Positions 23,511 through 36,237 of a stretch of 64,000 nt of DNA are shown piece after piece. The notes under the pieces were generated by a model that was not told the DNA's origin, searched no databases, and saw only the letters and a program-made list of their open reading frames with translations. Origin of the DNA: Chimonanthus salicifolius. Its lineage: Eukaryota > Streptophyta > Magnoliopsida > Laurales > Calycanthaceae. The position numbers were made by a program, and so were the translations under genes. Numbering within the stretch: the first letter of the stretch is position 1; each line of letters starts with the position of its first letter. The stretch lies in the NCBI GenBank assembly GCA_013350335.1, contig CM023532.1:34969708-35033707 (forward strand), in the 5' to 3' direction.

Positions 23511-23559
23511 TATCTTGTACAACAAAATTGTCACCGGTTCAAAAAAGGGGGAAGAAGAA

Positions 23560-23720
23560 AAAAAAGGAATGCAGTGCATTGTCATTCCATCATGCACAGT
23601 GGCATGGCAACACCTGATTGAAGGGGACCATTGCATATGTAGAGGCATTTTTTCATTATGCTGGCATGGCTACACTGACTGAAGGGGGCTGGTACATATG
23701 TGGATTTTTTTTGGTCATTA
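23560..23720 (+). repeat. Two-copy degenerate repeat
   Basis: A unit with GGCATGGCNACAC, GATTGAAGGGG and CATATGT occurs twice (about 23601-23640 and 23662-23700). Simple local duplication. Confidence 0.4.
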
Positions 23721-24260
23721 TGTCATTTCATCATATGAAGTGACCATTTTATAGCTGTAGTTGGAACTTTGAACCATATGAAGCTTTCGTATCATTAGTA
23801 TGCAAGTATATAACTAATTTTTTCCCATTTTGTCCTTTTTGTTTAGATGTTAAAGTTGTTTTATTTTGGTTTGGTTGTTCATATTATTTTATTTTGTACT
23901 CCTTTTGCCAGCATTTTCTATTAGTATTTTTTTTAGAAATGGATTTTCTCTTAATAATTTATCCAATTACCATTTAAAGAAAATAAAGTATATACTAGTT
24001 TTTTACTTTGTTGAAAAGACTTGGCATCCAAATTCTTTTAGATTCTTGCAATTATTAGATTGCTTAACCTTTTTATCAAGTAGGTCCTGATTTTGAAGTG
24101 AATTATCAGTTTGGACTATGCGTGGGTTGGGGCTCTGAGCTACATTCACAAATGTGGAAGATGTTTGCGAGGCATTGAAGGATTCTCCTGCTGCTTCTCT
24201 GATCTGTTGTAGGTCCAAGGTGATATAAATTAGTAGAGACGTGAAACCTGTTTGGTAGAA

Positions 24261-27200
24261 ATGATAAGCAGCAAGGTGGTCATAACATACAAGCGGAAGC
24301 GTCACTTTTCCCAATTGCAACTCAGTCCTGAACTCAAAGCCACTAACTCATCTCCAGGATCTCTTGGTAGTGCTTCAACAAGACTCAATCTGAAAGCTGA
24401 ATCAAGTAAAAAGCATTTGACGGAGAAGCAAAAAGGAAATGATCAGGTGTGGAAATTAAAGACTGCTGTAGAACATGTGTTGTTTTCTGTTGAAATGCAC
24501 CTTGTTCTTTTTGTCTTTCAAAATTTTTGGTGGGCGCTTGAATTCGAAAGTTGATATCAATATACTTTTTTTTCCCTAAAAAAGCGGGGTTTCGGTTGAA
24601 CCAATTTCCTTAACTTGGAGAAAATTTTAAGAGATGTTGATTCACATGTGACACACCCAACAAGCGATTAACAGCAACTTCATTTGCTAACAGAATTTAC
24701 ACTTACTCTTATACTGTATAGTTTTTTTTTTGTATTCTTTTTGCTAACAGAATTTATACTTACTGTGATCCAAGGGTGGGTGGGGGTGTGTTTTTGGTGG
24801 GTGTGTGTGTGTGGGGGGGACTGTTCTTCAAAAGTAGTTGAAATTGCTTGCAATTTAGTGTTTATCCAAAGTAGCTTAATATAAGCTTAGATGTTTGGTT
24901 TTTTTAGTTGATTCTCATTTGCATTCCAGTAAGAGTTTCACTTTTTTTTTTTTGAACTTACGTGTGGGAAACCCAACGTAAAACTCCAATGGGTGATGCT
25001 CACTTTCAGTTTTGTAGTGGTGGTTACCAACTTTTTGCCCTTTTATTTTTGTTCATATGTGTTTCTATTATATTCAAGCACGCACTTGAATGTGTTGTCT
25101 ATGGCTCATAGCTGCTCTCTGATATTTCATTTGATGAATGGTATATTTCCCCATCGATCTGAAGTTTTCATTTGGGTGCACACTTTCTTTTGATTGTTTT
25201 TATTTGTAGAAGCGTATTCCTCGTGAGAAGCAGCTATGCTCTACTTGTAGTGGTCCACACCATTCTGGAAAACCTGTGCAGCAACGAATCCAAGAACCTA
25301 GGAGAACAAAGGAAAATAATTGCATCGAGGGATCTGAGATTGGACCAATCATACTCCGTTCCCATAAAGTGTTGCTAAAGCTGAATCCTGGTGACAATTC
25401 TTCCCGCAAAATCGGAGATTGCTCCCCTCAGGTTGATGCATCTTATGAAAAGAAGCCAGATTCCACTCAGATGGAGTTATATCCCAATGTAGATTCTGAC
25501 TCCACATGCAAGGCCACAAGTACTGAAGGAATCCATGGTTCTCATTTACAAGACACAGATAGAAAGAGTGAAAGATCTGTTTGCACTGATTTATCTACTG
25601 AAAGAAACTGTGCAAGTGGGTATCACCCAGATGTCCCTTTCTCAAAGGATTGTCATTCAGAAAATAACAATACAGAGTACAAAGTCAAATCCAGTATAAT
25701 ATGCAATGATTCACATCCTAAGAAGTTCAGTAACCCACTGATTACATTCAGCCGGAGAGCCAAAAAGAAGAATGTGCATGGTACAGATTCCCCAAAGTTG
25801 TCTGAAGAGAATAGATGTCTAGTCAAATTGAGTGACTGCAACTTTGGCATAGACAGCCATCAAGAGGCATCCCAAAAATGTAATTCAGATGATAAGTTAC
25901 CATCTACCATTTCAGGGACAAACCCACAACATGTTGGACAAGAGGTATGTTTTTCATCCTACCATAGGCTTTTGTGTTCTCCAGTTGAGGAATACTCTTC
26001 ATTATCATCGTTATGTCTCTTTAAGACCCTGTGTGTGGTTCTTTTTAGCTTCTTTTCAGAATAAAGTTGTATTTCTGCAGTTCGGAGTCTACTAGTCTTG
26101 GGTCATGCTTGTTATTGATCCTTTGCAACGTTTTTGCTGATAGTTCTTTTTATTTCAGGACTGATGAGGACACCCCCATTTTTTATAAGGGGATACCTTA
26201 CTACTTTACTATGGTTTAAATGACAAAACTGCCTTTGATAAAATTTTAATACAAGAGATAATCATTTCATGAAGGTATTTTTATCATTTAAACTAAAGTA
26301 ACAGTGTTGTCCTTTTCAACCCAACTCCCCTCTCCCGCCCTTTTTTTTTTTGTTTTCTCTTTTGTATTGTGTGTTTAATTTTTGTCATTTACTTATTATT
26401 AATATTTATTTATTTTGGGGGTTGGGGGTGGGGGGTTGCACTGCAAATTCCATTCAAGGAACAAAAACATGAATGTTCCTTTTAGGTAATGGATCGATAC
26501 TTAAATGAACAAGGTAACCATTAATACTTGGCAAAATAAAATCAACTACGTTTCCAAAAAAAAAAAATCTACTACAACAGACTTTGGCCCCTCTAATATA
26601 GACAGAGACCCATTGTCTGTCCAGATATGCTGAAATCCTAAAAGATTCTCTATCTATGACTGTCCAATCAATCAAGTTACACTTATTCTCCTCAAAATAG
26701 CACACACGAGGATCCTTCTCAAATATCCTCCTGCTATCCTTCCAAACCTCCCAGAAGACAACAACCAGCAACATATGGTGCTGAACTTTCCATCAAATCT
26801 CAGTGGACCCAGAGGCCAACCATCCTGGCCTACAAGGATGAGGTTACTGCAGAATGAATGAGGAGATATGAAGAGATCCTTAGGGTACAAGAAAAGGAAC
26901 AATATACAAAGATGTGTTCAATTGATTCTAAATTCCCACAGCAGAGAACATACATTTGACATGGTAAATTTCTGGATTTTTTTGGAAACTTAAAAAATTC
27001 ATTAAGAAAACAGGTCCTATTAAAGATCAAATATCCAGAAACAAAACAAAGGTCATGCACGACTGCAACCGAAAAGAAAAAAAAACCCCTTCAAACCCAA
27101 GCCCAGATAAGACTTCAATGACAACAATGATGACAAAGTGATTATGGTAAGACTCTATATGGATGTATGCATCTTGTGAGAAGATTCAAGTCTAGAGGAG

Positions 27201-30200
27201 CAGTCTTTTTCCAGATGGATTGGTAAGGGAATGATGATCAAATTTAGGTCTTGTTACATAGACTTTTCCCTAAAGAATTCCATTAGGATCCTTTCCACAA
27301 ATTCTTCCAAGAATCTCCACTTAACTAGCCTTCCCTTTCTATTGGCCTTAAAAGGCATTAGGTGTTCCAAACAATTTAGTTTCAAATCCAATTACCTCCT
27401 AACCATTTCCCATGTTTGTCTCTTTTCAAACTCTTTTGCATGGAGGTGCTATATAGCTTTTTGAACTTTTGCTTTGAAGAAACTTCCGCCAAATTCTCCC
27501 GAAATTGAATTTTAGCCCCATCTTCAAGCTTATATATTGTGCCTCTTTTCAAAGTCAATCCCACCCCTCCTCTTGTCCATTTTGATAAGATTGTGGCAAC
27601 CATGATGTAGTTAGTGTAGAAATGAAATATTTGAATTGAAATGAAATAATAAACAAAGAAATTTAGCAAAGATGGAGAAAGAATCTGAGAAAGTTTGAGT
27701 GTATTATCTTGTATCAGATATGTACAGGAATACAAAATATATAAACACAGATTACAGTCAAATAAGGAAAGTCAACCCAGGATTCTCTTGTAATCTGCAG
27801 GGCCATATGAAAAATTATTCCTACTTTCCAAATATACAAAATTGCTAAAATAGGTACAAGAGATACTATTACACTCCCCCACAAGATGGAGCGTAGATGT
27901 CTAGTAAGCCTAGCTTGCTAAGTAGACCATCAAGTTGAGAACGAGAGAGAACTTTAGTGAGTATATTCACTGGTTGATCCTTGGACTATAAATAATGAGT
28001 GACAATATTGGCAGACGTCACATGCTGGTAAAGAAAGTGACAATCGACTTCAATATATTTGATCTGCTTATGGAATACTGGATTTGAAGCAATATTATTG
28101 GTAGCTTGGTTGTTGCAAAATATTACTAGAGTTTGTGAAGAGAAATCCCAATTCATGAAAAAATTATTTAATCCACAAAAGTTCACAGCCAGTGTTGGCC
28201 ATGGCTCTATATTCTACTTCATCACTGGAACGAGCGACTATATTTTGCTTCTTGCTCCGCCATGAGACCAAGTCAGAGCCCAAAATATATAGTAGCTGGT
28301 AGTGGTGCGTTGATCATTTGGAGGTTTTTCCCAATTGGCATAAAAAAACTGCAGACTTTGAGATGTGATTGGATCTTACATAAAGACCTCGGCCTAGATG
28401 AGTCTTAATGTAACGAAAAACACGAAACACCACTTGAAGATGTACATCTTGAGGAGCGTGCCTCAATTGATTGACAATACCCATAACATAAGATAGATTA
28501 GGCCTGCTGATCGTAAGATTGATAAGCTTGCCAACCAGACATTGGTGAAAGTTGGGATTGTCAAGGGGAATACTATCAGTTGCAAAGAGCTTGACATTTA
28601 TATCAAGAGGTGTATTTGGTTTACAACGAGAAGAACCAGCATCATGCAGAAGGTCCAAAGTATACTTGCGTTGGGATGAGAAAAGTCCTTTTCAAGACTT
28701 AGCTACCTCAATGCTAAGAAAATAGCGAAACAAGCCTAGATCCTTAAGATCAAAGGTCTTATGAATATATTGCTTCAAATATGTGGTAGATAAGGTACCA
28801 TTACCTGTGATAACAATATCATCAACATAAACAACCAATAACATGATAACATGACCATCCCGGTATACAAAAATTGAATGATCTAACTTGCATTTGGAAA
28901 ATCCATAACCGAATAAGGCAGTGCTAAGTTTATCAAACCAACCTCTGAAACATCGTTAAGGCCATAAATAGCTTTCTTAAGCCAACATTCCAATTCTTGT
29001 GCCCCTTGTTTGATAAATTCAGCTGGTGGTAGCATATAAACTTCCATTTGGAGATTGCCATGAAGAAAAGCATTTTTGATGTCAAGTTGATGTAGTGGCC
29101 AGATCTGGGAGATATTAATTGAAGGCAAGATCCGTATGGAGGTAAGTTTAGCAACAGAGGAAAATGTATTCTTGATAATACACTCCAAACGCCTGAGTAA
29201 ACCCTTTAGCCACAAGGTGAGTTTTATACCCTGCAATAGAGCCATCAGGATTGTGTTTGAGAGAAAACACCCATTTCAACCCAACAAGAGACTTTCCTTT
29301 TGGTAACGACATCATCTCCCATGTCTGATTTTTCTCAAATGTTGCTAGTTCTTCCTCCATTGCTACTTTCAAGAAGGATCTCAAGAGCCAAGTCAATGCT
29401 CTTAAGGTTAGTGGAGTATTGCAGACATAAAATTGTGATACGAAGGAGATACAGAGTGATAGGAGACAAAACGCTCAATAGGATGCTTAGTGCAGGTACA
29501 CTTACCTTTTTGTAATGCAATGAGCTAGTTAGTTTGAGCAGGTGGAGAGACTGAAGGGGAGCTAGACACTCAAAGGGCAATTGGGCTGTAATCTGTGGAG
29601 GAGGTGGTGGTTGTTTTCTTCCATGATAGACAATGAATGGCTGGGAAGAAGAGACATCGGATGAATGTGCGCCATTCTCTACGAATGGTTTGGAAGAAAT
29701 ACTAGTTTCTATGAAAGCAAGCAGAACAGAGAGAGGAGAAGGTGTGGAACTAGTAGAAGCAAGAAAATAGGGAACATGCTCTAAGAAGGTCGCATCTATG
29801 GAAACATAATGTCTACCAGTAACAAGATCTACATAACATGCACTTACCATTTTGAAATTTCATCAGCCAAAAAGTCGTGTACAAAACATTTACATCCAAA
29901 CACACTCAAGGTATTAAAGGCACATTTTTAGAAGAAGAGACAACTTCAATTGTTTTTTTTTTTTTTTTTTAAATTTAGTATTCTAGTAGGCATTCAGCGA
30001 ATCAAATAGCATGCTGTGAGTATAGAATCAGGCCAATATAACTTGGGAACATTTACCTTCCAAAAAAAAAAGTGGGTACATTAATAGTAAACAATAAAGA
30101 TGAGCTACCTCAAGAAGATGAAGATTCTTCCTTTCAGCAACTCCATTCTTTTGAGGTGTATGAGAGCAAGACGTTTGTGATTCAATCTTATGACCTTGGA

Positions 30201-32005
30201 GATATTATAAAAATGGACAGACAAATATTCTCCACCATTATTGCTTCTTAAAATTCTAAGATTGCAACCAAATTGAATAGTAATCTATTTATGAAAAATA
30301 TGAAAATGATCAAACACCTTATATTTATGTTTCATCAAATAAACCTAAAGTCATACAAGAATGATTCCAGAAAACCAACCAAATTTGCGCTGCAGCCACA
30401 TATAAAAAATGTGGGCCCCACCTATGACCAAAATCGTAAGTCAACCAAATCGAAGTGTTGGAGAAATCCAAGGGCTAGAAAATTAGATATAGTAGAAAAT
30501 ATGCAAAAAATGGGGTTGAAGGCGTCCTTGTTTCAGATTTGAAAAGGCAGTAACGTGGACCCACCTTGGACTGAAACCCTAGATGAACCAAAGGGATATG
30601 TTCTAGGAGCAGTGGCGACTGTGTGAATGTGAGATCTGGTGGTAGCAACCTTACTGTGGTCTGGATCGAGAGGGAGAAACCGAAAAATAAGGTGTTGTCA
30701 TCCCTGGAGTATACAGAAAAATTAACAAAACTGGGACCATCTGTAGTCAAACGCGAGATCAATTCTGATGGATTGAAACTAGAGAAAGGGGCGATAGACG
30801 GAAGGTGGATTCCAAGATGAAATCTGCAAGAATTGAGCAGATCCAGGGATGAGAAGAAAACCCAGTTTTTTCCCTTTTTTGTGCAAATGGTAAAATAAAA
30901 AGCTGACCTCTGTGGAGCACAAAAAAATCCCTGATAGAATAATCTTGCAGGAAAGAAGGGGCTGCAAAGATTTTAGAAGCAGAAGCAATTGTTGCCCTAG
31001 AAGATCAGCTTGACTGATTTTTTACTGATACCATGTAGAAATGAAATATCTTGAATTGAAATGAAATAATTGAGGGAGAAATTGAGGAAAGATGGAGAAA
31101 TAATCTGAGAAAAAATTGTACTGTATTATCTTGAATCAGAAATGTACAGGAATACAAAATATATAGAGACAGATTACAGTTAAATAAGGAAAGTCATCCC
31201 AGCATTCTCCAGTTATCTGCAGGAACAAATATGAAAAAATGTTCCTGCTTTACATACATACAAAATTGCTAAAATAGGTACAAGAGATACTACAACAGGT
31301 AGCTTGTCTCTGCATGACAAGTTGGTTTCTCTTTCAAAAGGAAGGTTTTTTGGGTTATATGTGTATGATCAATTTTCATGTTGTACTTTCTTTGTTTATT
31401 GTTAGGAGAGGTAGTGATGAAGATTTTATATTATAAAAGTGAATAAGAATGTATATACACTAGACCTGTTCAAAGAGAGATTGAGTCAATTCTCTTTAAC
31501 ATTCAATTATAGAATACAATGCTATCAGACTACGATCAAGATGTAACAAGAAATTATAGACCATAAGCCTCTAAACTAATACATCTAAGAAGTCCTTAAA
31601 GCCATTGGTAAAGCTCATATGACAACGCTTGCTTTATACCATTCAAAGACTTTACATTTTGGATGAAGCTTTGTCTTCAAAGGCACCTACATGATCCACC
31701 TAATGGGTGGAGGTATCAATTCCATGATATTTGGTCTATCCTGGGGAAGGGTCTTGAACCCCAACCATCCACAAGAGCCTGAAAAGATATGCTGGAAGGA
31801 CCACATAGTAGGAAAATTGGTTGAAAAAGCTCCTTGTATTTTTTTCCTCAATAAAATTCCTGTTGTCGTTAACTCAGCATATGTGTGTAGGGAGGCGTGC
31901 ATGTGCCCCGAAGGACTAGTCGGGCGAGACACCTGAACCCCTTCGGTCATAAAAAAAAAGGAAGGAAAAATTCCTTTGAACTATCCCCCACTATAATTCT
32001 TGTAC

Positions 32006-32067
<62 letters not shown>

Positions 32068-35000
32068 TTGAAGTGGTAACTAAATATATTAATGAGGCAC
32101 AAGAAGTGCGCAAAGATGTACAAGGAGAAGCAAGGATCCTTGAACAACAGGAAATAAGAGGACCAAAAAAAAAAAAGGGAAAAAATCCTTTGAACTATCC
32201 CCCGCTATAATTCTTGTACCCTTATATGTGTGTGTGTGTATATATATATATTATTTTGGAGTGGTAAGTAAATATATTAATGAGGCACAAGTAGTGTGCA
32301 AAAATGTACAAGGAGAAGCAAGGATACTTGAACAACAGGAAATAAGAGGACAAAAAATAAAACCAACAAAGAGGAACATGTTACAAAAAGAAACCCTAAA
32401 CCAGTCATCCAATGCCAATACTTCTCTCGAAGCCCAGAACAGAACAGATTTGGGGATTCTGATAGCTCCATTGGACATTGAATAAGTCTTAGGTATTCCT
32501 CTCTTTTTGGTTTTAAAAGAGATTTTTCCTAGTACCTAGACCATGAAAATGTGTCAACATTGATATAGCAGAAACTGATGTGTTTGAAATTTCTATCGAT
32601 TCAAGAAATCATGACATTGATTTTCTTATTTTTTGACATGTCAGATAGCTTGCAAAGTACGGGACTGTACCTTTGAATCAGAGCATCTTCCTTCCTTGCA
32701 CCCTAAACTTGATGATGTTGTCAAAGATCATTGTACTTCTAAATACATGGAAATATCTTCAACTGACGTAACTCTTGACTCCAAGCAATGTGAGACTCAC
32801 AATTTTGCAACTTCTATTTGGGGGGCATCTGAAACCATACTATTTGGTGCCTTAAGGAAGTATGAAAGTGTTACTGAACTTGATAATATTTCAGTGGGGG
32901 GTTCCGAGGCTCAACTGGAGCTATCTGTTACTCTTCCTCATGCTGTTAATCCTAGTAAACAGGTGTCAAATGAAAAGGTGCACACTTCCACAAACTCACT
33001 GTCTGCAAGCAATTTATCATCCTCAAACATGTTGCCAAGTGGTATGAACTCTACAATAGCAGATCTGAATTGCTGCAAGCTATCTATTGATTCTGGGTCG
33101 GAAAAACTTTTTGATTTGGCAAACCCATCAAAGCAAAATCCCACAAATGACAACATGGTGTTATGTGAGGAAAAGAGAGAGAAAGGCAGAGTCTTGGAAT
33201 TGGTGGAAGTTCTAGATGAGGCAGTGCAAGAAACACCTCATAATAAGACACACAAAGATGAAGATCCATGCCCAATAACTGCAGAAGGTGGTATCAACCA
33301 CAAACAGATATGTGATGGCAAGGTTTCATCAGTGCTGTCTAAGAACGTTTCTGTACAAGATTCCTGCCAGCAGGTGAAGCACTGGATTCTAGATGGTTTG
33401 ATTTTGAAATGTAGCATCCTAGATGGTTCATTTGATAATTTGGTATGGATTTGTACTTGGTTTATTTTACTATTACCATATTTTAAAAACTATTAGAGTG
33501 GACTTCAATGACTTTTTGAGGTTGATTTAACATAAGAAATTCAATTGATTTACAAGAGACAAATGAAGGTTGTTTTTTTCTTTTTATTTTTTTCATTCTT
33601 TTATCCATGGATCTAGAAAGGGTTTCTTTCATCTCATGTTGTGGAATAAGTTAAAGGGTTTTGTTTGGCCTCCCATAGATCGCTATTTCTTAATTTCTTT
33701 ATTTTTTGATAAATAAATTGTATTCTTTATTTATGATACTGTTTATTTTTCTCAATTATGTGGTTGAGTTTTGTTTTACAAAAGCTGGACAGAATCTTCA
33801 GCAAGCTTAACCCTGTGAAGAAACTGGCCAGGTTTTTATTTTTTTAATTGAAGTGGCCAGGGTTGTGCGGTCTGTGTGTTTGTGTGTATGTTTGTTTTAA
33901 TTATAAGCTATTTGTTTTTTTTTTTTTTTTTCAATTTATAAACTTGGCAGCTTGGTTCTATCTATAGCTAATCTTGACTATCTTAATACAGCAGAATTTC
34001 TAAGATTTGCCATTTAGCAATGTTGCAAACTGCTCCAGCCTTTGTGGAAGAATGAACGTTTCAATTGATGTGCAGGGTCTTTCAGTTGACATCAGGGACG
34101 AGGTGGTCCCATTGGCATGCATGTCAAAAGGGACAACAACTTGTGTGGATTTTCAGGAAAGAACCTGTCTTCCTTCGCCTGCCATCGAAAATAATACCTG
34201 CAAAGAATCACCAACCAGAACTTCTCTTTGTCCTCATTTTCTAGGTTTATCTCTTCCTATGAATCTAGATACTGCAGCTGATGCCCTCACTGATTCTCTA
34301 AGTATACCATCTCTATCAAGTTCCTTCTTTAAAAACACCAGTCATATTCATAATCAGCAATCTGGATGGCAAGATTTACTGGGCCGTTCTGCTCCAGATG
34401 TGAATTCAGTCATCAGCAAGACACAAACAGCTACTTGACAACATTGTAACAAGAGCAGGTTTGTTGAAGGAAAGAAAAAGCTTATCATTGGAGAAGTTCA
34501 AGGGACGCTCAAATCAATGGTCTGAAGAGGAATTAGATTCTCTCTGGATGGGTGTGCGAAGACATGGAAGGGAAAATTGGGATGCAATGTTGAGGGATCC
34601 AAAATTGCATTTTTCAGAATGGAGGGTTGCAGAAGACCTGGCAGTGCGGTGGGATATGGAGCAATCAAAGCTTTTAAATGGGACACTAAGTCAACCTCTG
34701 AGATTGTCAAAAGCGGATGGTCATTCTGCCATCTCTGGTACCCTGTCTGCAGAAGCAGATACCAGAAGTCGATATGGCATTTATGGCATTGAGCATGCAT
34801 CTAGTTTTCCACCTCTTAGAGCTGAAACTGAACTGTCTCTGGGAGATGTATATTTTAAGAAAGAGGAATGCATCCAAAGGAGGTACCCGTTGCATTTGTC
34901 AGGAACATCAGCACTTTCCCTATCAAAAAATGACAGTCCAGAGATTGCCTTTGATATTGCAAGTTCAGGTTTACAGAATATGGGGTCCAAACAACAAAGA

Positions 35001-35675
35001 TCAATTAAAGGCCAAAGAAGTCGTGTGTATTCAGACAGGAAACGTGCAAGATATGACATGGGGTTTTCTACATTGCAGAAAAATCCTGTTGATGGTGCAA
35101 TAAGCAATGGACCTTGGAGTGGAGAGATGTTTGGCTATGGGAAGAACAAGGGGTCTTCAAATGAAGACCTGCCAGCCGGCTTACCCACAAAGAGTAATCT
35201 TCCTCATTGGCTCAGGGAAGTGTTTAGTGTGCCTCAAAGGCCAACAGGATTAGCAGTACCTTCCAATATGTCAGCCATTGCACACTCAGTGAGCTTGCTC
35301 TATAATAATGACAAGCCAATTATCCCACCTTTTTCTGATCCTTGCATGTTGCCACTTCCACCGATAGATCCTCACTATATGCTGAAGAAGAGCAGGATAA
35401 ATAACAAAATTGCCGATCTAAGGATGTCAGACATGTTAGCCTCTATTATACCTCCTGCTGCAAGTTGTACAAATGTTAACTTGACAGAAACAAGACTTGG
35501 TCTGGGTTCAAGCACTTTGAAATCCTCATCAGAGAATTGGTTTCCGGATCAGAGCAAAACCAGCAATCTGAACCGAACTTGGTCTAATTTATTTAGACCG
35601 AATGACTTAATTGTTATTGATAGTGATGCATCCTCAGAGGAGACAATATCGGATGATCGAAGTGGGCAGGCATAA
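24261..35675 (+). CDS. CHR4/PICKLE-RELATED-like nuclear protein lacking chromodomain and helicase, about 1080 aa, apparent frameshift in exon 4
   Basis: Coding exons: 24261-24446, 25210-25944, 32645-33373, 34076-about 34421, then a shifted frame from about 34422 to the stop at 35673-35675. The first four splice junctions are GT-AG and phase 0. The protein starts MISSKVVITYKRKR (basic, probably nuclear). Exon 2 opens KRIPREKQLCSTC, which looks like the last CxxC of a PHD finger whose front is missing. The middle is long, polar and without domains. The C-terminus has a SANT/Myb-like segment (WSEEELDSLWMGVRRHG, about 34516-34660), then LPHWLREVF and a DLIVIDSDASSEETISDD end, as in CHR4-type CHD3 remodelers. 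At 34421 the first frame runs to TGA (34436-34438), while HKQLLDNIVTRAGLLKE continues in another frame. No helicase or chromodomain exon is visible in the introns. Likely a chromatin-associated factor; the family link is from memory of the C-terminal motifs. Confidence 0.7.
24942..25003 (-). mobile_element. tRNA-derived SINE, family 1 copy 2 (3' end only)
   Basis: In minus orientation it reads GGAGTTTTACGTTGGGTTTC, then CCCACACGTAAGTTC and a poly-A, matching the end of the SINE at 11340-11422. The tRNA-like head is missing, as expected for 5' truncation. Located in intron 2 of the CHR4-like gene, 200 bp before exon 2. Confidence 0.6.
26160..26330. mobile_element. Possible foldback MITE
   Basis: An imperfect inverted repeat: TACTTTACTATGGTTTAAAT on the left and ATTTAAACTAAAGTAACAG on the right, about 60 bp apart, with further matching arms. 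No clear target duplication, so tentative. Confidence 0.35.
26440..27070 (-). mobile_element. L1-type LINE remnant, zf-RVT region
   Basis: The minus strand has CYVLCCGNLESIEHIFVYCSF-like cysteine/histidine sequence (about 26905-26970), the zinc-binding zf-RVT module of plant LINE polyproteins. It is followed by VVVFWEVWKDSRRIFEKDP (about 26710-26770). Both are in broken frames. Located in the big intron before exon 3 of the CHR4-like gene. Confidence 0.6.
27615..27873 (-). repeat. 3' LTR of the deleted Copia element
   Basis: 259 bp, TGTAGAAATG...ACTATTACA in plus orientation, followed by the purine tract complement CTCCCCCACAAG. Strongly similar over its length to the LTR at 31034-31297. Confidence 0.85.
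31034..31297 (-). repeat. 5' LTR of the deleted Copia element
   Basis: 264 bp, TGTAGAAATG...TACTACAACA in plus orientation, with the primer-binding site just to its left (31023-31034). The two LTRs differ at several percent of positions by eye, so the insertion is not recent. Confidence 0.85.
31890..31962 (+). mobile_element. SINE family 2, 3' part
   Basis: CCCCGAAGGACTAGTCGGGC, then CCCCTTCGGTCATAAAAA: a CCGAAGG/CCTTCGG hairpin and an A-rich tail. It matches the end of the SINE at 37700-37740. The tRNA-like head is not seen here. Confidence 0.5.
31962..32350 (+). repeat. Tandem duplication of about 200 bp around a (TA)n microsatellite
   Basis: The unit CTTTGAACTATCCCCCACTA...(TA)n...GAAATAAGAGGA occurs at about 31973-32162 and again at about 32189-32350. 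The first copy has about 32 TA repeats (32010-32062). The second has a shorter TG/TA run (32226-32250). The unit resembles the 3' end of an L1-type LINE on the minus strand. Confidence 0.75.
32351..32644. other. End of large intron before exon 3 of the CHR4-like gene
   Basis: Holds LINE-like sequence to about 32480, then ordinary intron sequence and a T-rich tract leading to the acceptor TCAG at 32641-32644. Confidence 0.4.
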
Positions 35676-36237
35676 GCATAAAGTTACCCCGAGCCTCCTG
35701 TTCCTCAAGTTGTAATGGTTCTGCAAGTTGTGTGTTGCATTTGAAAAAAAAAAGATTTTTTGTTCCCTGTATAAATAGTGTAAATATCATTGTAGAATGC
35801 TTCATACTTGCTGTAGTAATATTGCCCTCTCTTCTAGATCAATCTGCTTTACTGCATTTGCTGTTACTACTGCAAAAAAAGAAGGGGAAGAAAGAACCCA
35901 CTTCAATGCAGATTGTTTCTGCTTGTGTTGGTACAAAATAATAGTTAGCCTTATCACTCTCTGCACTAGCTCAACCTGCAAGCATCTGGTTCTACCCTTG
36001 CAAGAAATCAAAATTTGAAAGATTCCTTCTTATTGGTTTTAGGACAATTTCGAAGAGAAAAACCTTATAATATGATATATAATGGAAGTAATGGGTCAAA
36101 TGTATTGAGAGAAAAGAAGTTGAAGCTCCTTTGAAAACTTGTAGTTATGCCATTGTTGTTAGATTAGCCAAATGATGGCTTTGTGATTATGTTTGGATTT
36201 TGGAAATGCCTATTTTGCTGCTTCTATTTGCCTTCAA
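35676..36237 (+). other. 3' flank of the CHR4-like gene
   Basis: The first few hundred bases are probably the 3' UTR. No single polyadenylation signal stands out. Short open frames here overlap each other without domains. Confidence 0.4.

Larger units (their letters stand above)
27615..31297 (-). mobile_element. Internally deleted Copia element with both LTRs
   Basis: 3683 bp, LTR to LTR, inserted antisense in the 6.7-kb intron of the CHR4-like gene. In minus order: 5' LTR (31034-31297), primer-binding site TGGTATCAGTAA, non-coding leader, integrase end (SCSHTPQKNGVAERKN near 30100-30175), then reverse transcriptase (NQTWEMMSLPKGKSLVGLKWVF near 29270-29340, then DIKNAFLHGNLQMEVYMLP). RNase H follows (NNQATNNIASN near 28090), then a purine tract and the 3' LTR. 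gag, protease and the front of integrase are absent and several stops are present. The flanking 5-mers GTTAG and GGTAG are a slightly decayed target duplication. Confidence 0.85.

Noticed and set aside
31897..32147. Open frames rich in Tyr-Ile repeats
   Set aside because: They are simply translations of the (TA)n microsatellite.
34301..34430. An intron to explain the frame change near 34421
   Set aside because: The GTATAC donor with the ACAG acceptor would give the wrong phase, and the closer GTGAAT donor leaves only about 34 bases. A frameshift fits better.
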